43,298 nt of DNA. Origin: an uncultured Collinsella sp. (GTDB taxonomy: Bacteria > Actinomycetota > Coriobacteriia > Coriobacteriales > Coriobacteriaceae). The notes below the pieces were generated by a model. The model was not told the origin of the DNA and made no database searches. It saw only the letters and a program-made list of their open reading frames with translations. Shown here piece after piece: positions 41,392 to 43,298 of the stretch. The translations under genes and the position numbers were made by a program. Numbering within the stretch: position 1 is the first letter of the stretch; every line of letters begins with the position of its first letter. The DNA is taken from NCBI GenBank assembly GCA_902470345.1, contig CABRGB010000010.1, positions 1-43,298 on the forward strand. The letters run 5' to 3'.

Positions 41392-41436
41392 GGGACGGAC
41401 GAAAATAGTCCGTTTTCCTCCGTCCCCTTCGGATTA
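41392..41436 (-). repeat. GGGAC-box repeat, copy B (at the pncB stop)
   Basis: GGGACGGA (41392-41399) and TCCGTCCC (41419-41426) pair, and the 19-base block of copy A (41409-41427) is included. The pncB stop codon (41434-41436) is at its edge, like the REP-like copies at other gene ends. Confidence 0.6.
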
Positions 41437-42939
41437 TTTTGCCCAGGGGAAGGCCGAAGCCGCGGCCATGTTCTTGCGCACGAGCTCGTCGCGCACCTGG
41501 GCCAGGCCCTGTTCCATGCCCACCACGTAGGTCTGCGGATACAGGAAGCGTTTAAAAGCCGCGTCCAGATGATCGATTGCCCAAGCACAGCGCTCGCGTG
41601 CGTCCTCGATGCTCTCGCGCGGGGCTACCGCACTGCCATCGCGCACGATCGGCACCAGCAGCTCGCGATACTCAAGCTCGGACACATCGGTCACCAGGGC
41701 GGCATCGTTCACGGCCACGAGGGTATTGCCGCGCGCGGCGCCCTCCCCCGCCAGATGATCCTCGTCATAGATCATGTCGCAGACCGGGCCGCCAAAGCCG
41801 TCGTAATAGCGGCGCACACGCTGCACACCCGGAATCGTGCGCTTGTAGGGCTGCTCGGAGAGCTTCACCACCGGCGTCCACGGGTCCGCATCGCTCGCAC
41901 GGCGGGCGGAAAGCTTGTACACGCCGCCCAGCGCCGGCTGATCGTAGCAGGTCGCAAGCTTGGTACCCACGCCAAAGCTATCGATGGGCGCGCCCTGGTC
42001 GAGCAGCGACTGAATCGTGTACTCGTCAAGGTCGTTGGAGACCGAAATCCCCACATAGGGCAGGCCCTCGGCGTCAAAACGGCCGCGGACATACTTGGAC
42101 AACTTAGCCAGGTCGCCCGAGTCGATGCGAATGGCCGACAGGCGCTCGCCCGCCGCCTCCATCTCCTTGGCAACCGTAATGGCATGTTCGCAGCCCTCTC
42201 GCACGTCGTACGTGTCGATAAGCAGCGTGCAGTTCTTGGGGCTCGACTTGGCAAACGCACGGAAGGCCTCAAGCTCGGAGTCAAAGCTCATCACCCAGCT
42301 ATGCGCATGCGTGCCAAAGACAGGAATGCCGTAACGGCGCCCTGCAAGCACGTTAGACGTGGACGAGCAGCCGGCCACATAGCTTGCGCGGGCGACGGCC
42401 AGACCGCCATCGGGACCCTGGGCACGACGCAGGCCAAACTCGGCGACGGGACGACCGTCGGCCGCCAACACCACGCGTGCCGTCTTGGTGGCGACGAGCG
42501 TCTGGAAGCCGACGATGTTGAGCAGCGCGGTCTCGAGCAGCTGGCACTCCAGCGACGGACCGGTGACGCGCACCATGGGCTCGCGCGGAAATACGAGCTC
42601 GCCCTCGGGCACGGCGTCAATGTTCACGTGCGCACGGAAGTTGCGCAGGTAGTCGAGGAATGCAGGCTTGAACATCGCGCCGCCGGCCGGAGCCCGGAGC
42701 GAAGCGAGGTAGTCGATGTCCTCGGGCGTAAAGCGCAAGTTCTCGACCAGCTCGGGCAGCTCGGCGGTGCCACACATGACGGCATACGCGCTGCCAAAGG
42801 GATGGTCGCGGTAAAACGCCGTAAAACAACCCTGCTCATTGGCCTTGCCGCTCTCCCACAGGCCCTGGGCCATAGTGAGTTCGTACAGATCGGTGAGCAT
42901 TGCGATGTCGGTGGGATTCGAGATGTCGGTCAAAGCCAT
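41434..42939 (-). CDS. pncB: Nicotinate phosphoribosyltransferase
   Basis: 501 residues from ATG 42939 (AAAGGT upstream). I rejected the 78-residue extension in the same frame, which is low-complexity and lacks homology. The enzyme makes nicotinate mononucleotide in NAD salvage. MLTDLYELTMAQGLW is the expected start, THAHSWVMSF holds the phosphorylated His region, and RIDSGDLAKLSK and GVGTKLATCYDQPALGGVYKL form the PRPP-binding site. C-terminal length fits the longer Gram-positive subgroup. Confidence 0.93.
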   Translation of the reverse strand: MALTDISNPTDIAMLTDLYELTMAQGLWESGKANEQGCFTAFYRDHPFGSAYAVMCGTAELPELVENLRFTPEDIDYLASLRAPAGGAMFKPAFLDYLRNFRAHVNIDAVPEGELVFPREPMVRVTGPSLECQLLETALLNIVGFQTLVATKTARVVLAADGRPVAEFGLRRAQGPDGGLAVARASYVAGCSSTSNVLAGRRYGIPVFGTHAHSWVMSFDSELEAFRAFAKSSPKNCTLLIDTYDVREGCEHAITVAKEMEAAGERLSAIRIDSGDLAKLSKYVRGRFDAEGLPYVGISVSNDLDEYTIQSLLDQGAPIDSFGVGTKLATCYDQPALGGVYKLSARRASDADPWTPVVKLSEQPYKRTIPGVQRVRRYYDGFGGPVCDMIYDEDHLAGEGAARGNTLVAVNDAALVTDVSELEYRELLVPIVRDGSAVAPRESIEDARERCAWAIDHLDAAFKRFLYPQTYVVGMEQGLAQVRDELVRKNMAAASAFPWAK

Positions 42940-43021
42940 GGGGCGACCTTTCGGATGTGTTGTGCAGAGGTTGAGGGTTGGGCGAGACGGACGCGTGGGC
43001 ATGGAGCCCGGCGCGAACAGG

Positions 43022-43298
43022 TTAGTGCAGGCCCATGCTTCCCGTGATCGTGTAAACCATAAAGACGATAAACGCGATGAGGGCGAGCACGATGATGATT
43101 TTTTGAGCCGGAGCCATACCGGGGATCTCGCCCTCGCCCGTAGGCTCCTTGGAGGTGACCATGCGCTGGGCAAAGGTCATCTCGTCACGGCTCGGTTTGG
43201 GCTCGACGGCTTTGGGGTGAGCGGCTTTTTTGGGCTGAGGTTTGGGTGCGGCGGGCGCGGGCTTCGCGGCGGCGGGCTTGGGTGCGGGCGCGGGCGCC
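43022..43298 (-). CDS. Lys/Pro/Ala-rich membrane-tail protein (partial)
   Basis: Minus-strand C-terminal 91 residues of a protein cut by the right window edge; its start lies beyond 43298. The visible part is an Ala/Pro/Lys-rich region (PAPKPAAAKPAPAAPKPQPK), a conserved-looking segment (SRDEMTFAQRMVTSKEPTGE) and one hydrophobic helix (KIIIVLALIAFIVFMVY) before a short GSMGLH tail. It looks tail-anchored, with the rich region in the cytoplasm. No family was recognised. It stops 82 bases before pncB on the same strand. Confidence 0.65.
   Translation of the reverse strand, partial: APAPAPKPAAAKPAPAAPKPQPKKAAHPKAVEPKPSRDEMTFAQRMVTSKEPTGEGEIPGMAPAQKIIIVLALIAFIVFMVYTITGSMGLH

Noticed and set aside
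42940..43173. 78-codon N-terminal extension of pncB
   Set aside because: Low-complexity Arg/Ser-rich sequence overlapping the next gene antisense to its natural frame; a good ribosome site supports ATG 42939.

Overview
The window looks like a chromosomal segment of a Collinsella-type coriobacterium (Actinomycetota). The assignment is my inference. It rests on GC-rich genes, strong Shine-Dalgarno sites, a Gram-positive SUF locus (Rrf2-SufC-SufB-SufD-SufS-SufU), a GGGtGRT gene with its scaffold partner, a CarD-like regulator, a sortase-anchored surface protein and a Rho with a very long N-terminal extension. No rRNA gene or other decisive phylogenetic marker is present.

Positions 1-9500 are an accessory, partly AT-rich and heavily rearranged zone. 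It holds the start of a secreted protein, broken gene remnants, a decayed transposase, a solitary HEPN-type protein (R-x4-H motif), a membrane protein with a small coupled ORF, an intact two-gene unit of DUF4869-like protein plus P-loop ATPase (4556-5982), a nonsense-mutated paralogue of that DUF4869 gene (792-1232), three 5'-truncated glycosyltransferase genes, and an AAA-ATPase-like protein that has lost key catalytic residues.

Positions 9500-22600 are mostly core: a sortase-anchored, lysozyme-like surface protein; the rrf2/suf Fe-S assembly locus; a RAYT-like gene whose HUH and tyrosine residues are both replaced; the scaffold/GGGtGRT pair; and an FAD flavoprotein. Positions 22700-24200 hold a DinD-like gene, a decayed tRNA-Lys unit, two tRNA-Lys(CTT) genes and tRNA-His(GTG). 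Positions 24300-31500 carry an aminotransferase, a ROK fructokinase, a VanZ-like protein, an Ala-rich membrane protein and rho.

Positions 31500-43298 combine housekeeping genes (argS, carD-like, HD hydrolase, proA, proline iminopeptidase-like hydrolase, proB, pncB) with an unusual density of small palindromic repeats. The most interesting signal is a RAYT transposase gene (35421-36179) bracketed by inverted copies of a ~47-bp element, with a third copy nearby. Each copy begins exactly at the stop codon of the adjacent gene (carD-like, HD hydrolase, proA), in the same orientation relative to that gene, and supplies a hairpin there. This suggests a REP/RAYT system that delivers gene 3' ends or terminators. 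Other palindromic elements (a ~130-bp pair at 31889-32247, a ~100-bp one at 40089-40188, and GGGAC-box elements at 32073, 39940 and 41392) lie in the same 10 kb.

SUF makes Fe-S clusters under a Rrf2 sensor, and the scaffold/GGGtGRT pair may extend that function. proA, the iminopeptidase-like gene and proB form a proline-related cluster, and pncB supplies NAD salvage.
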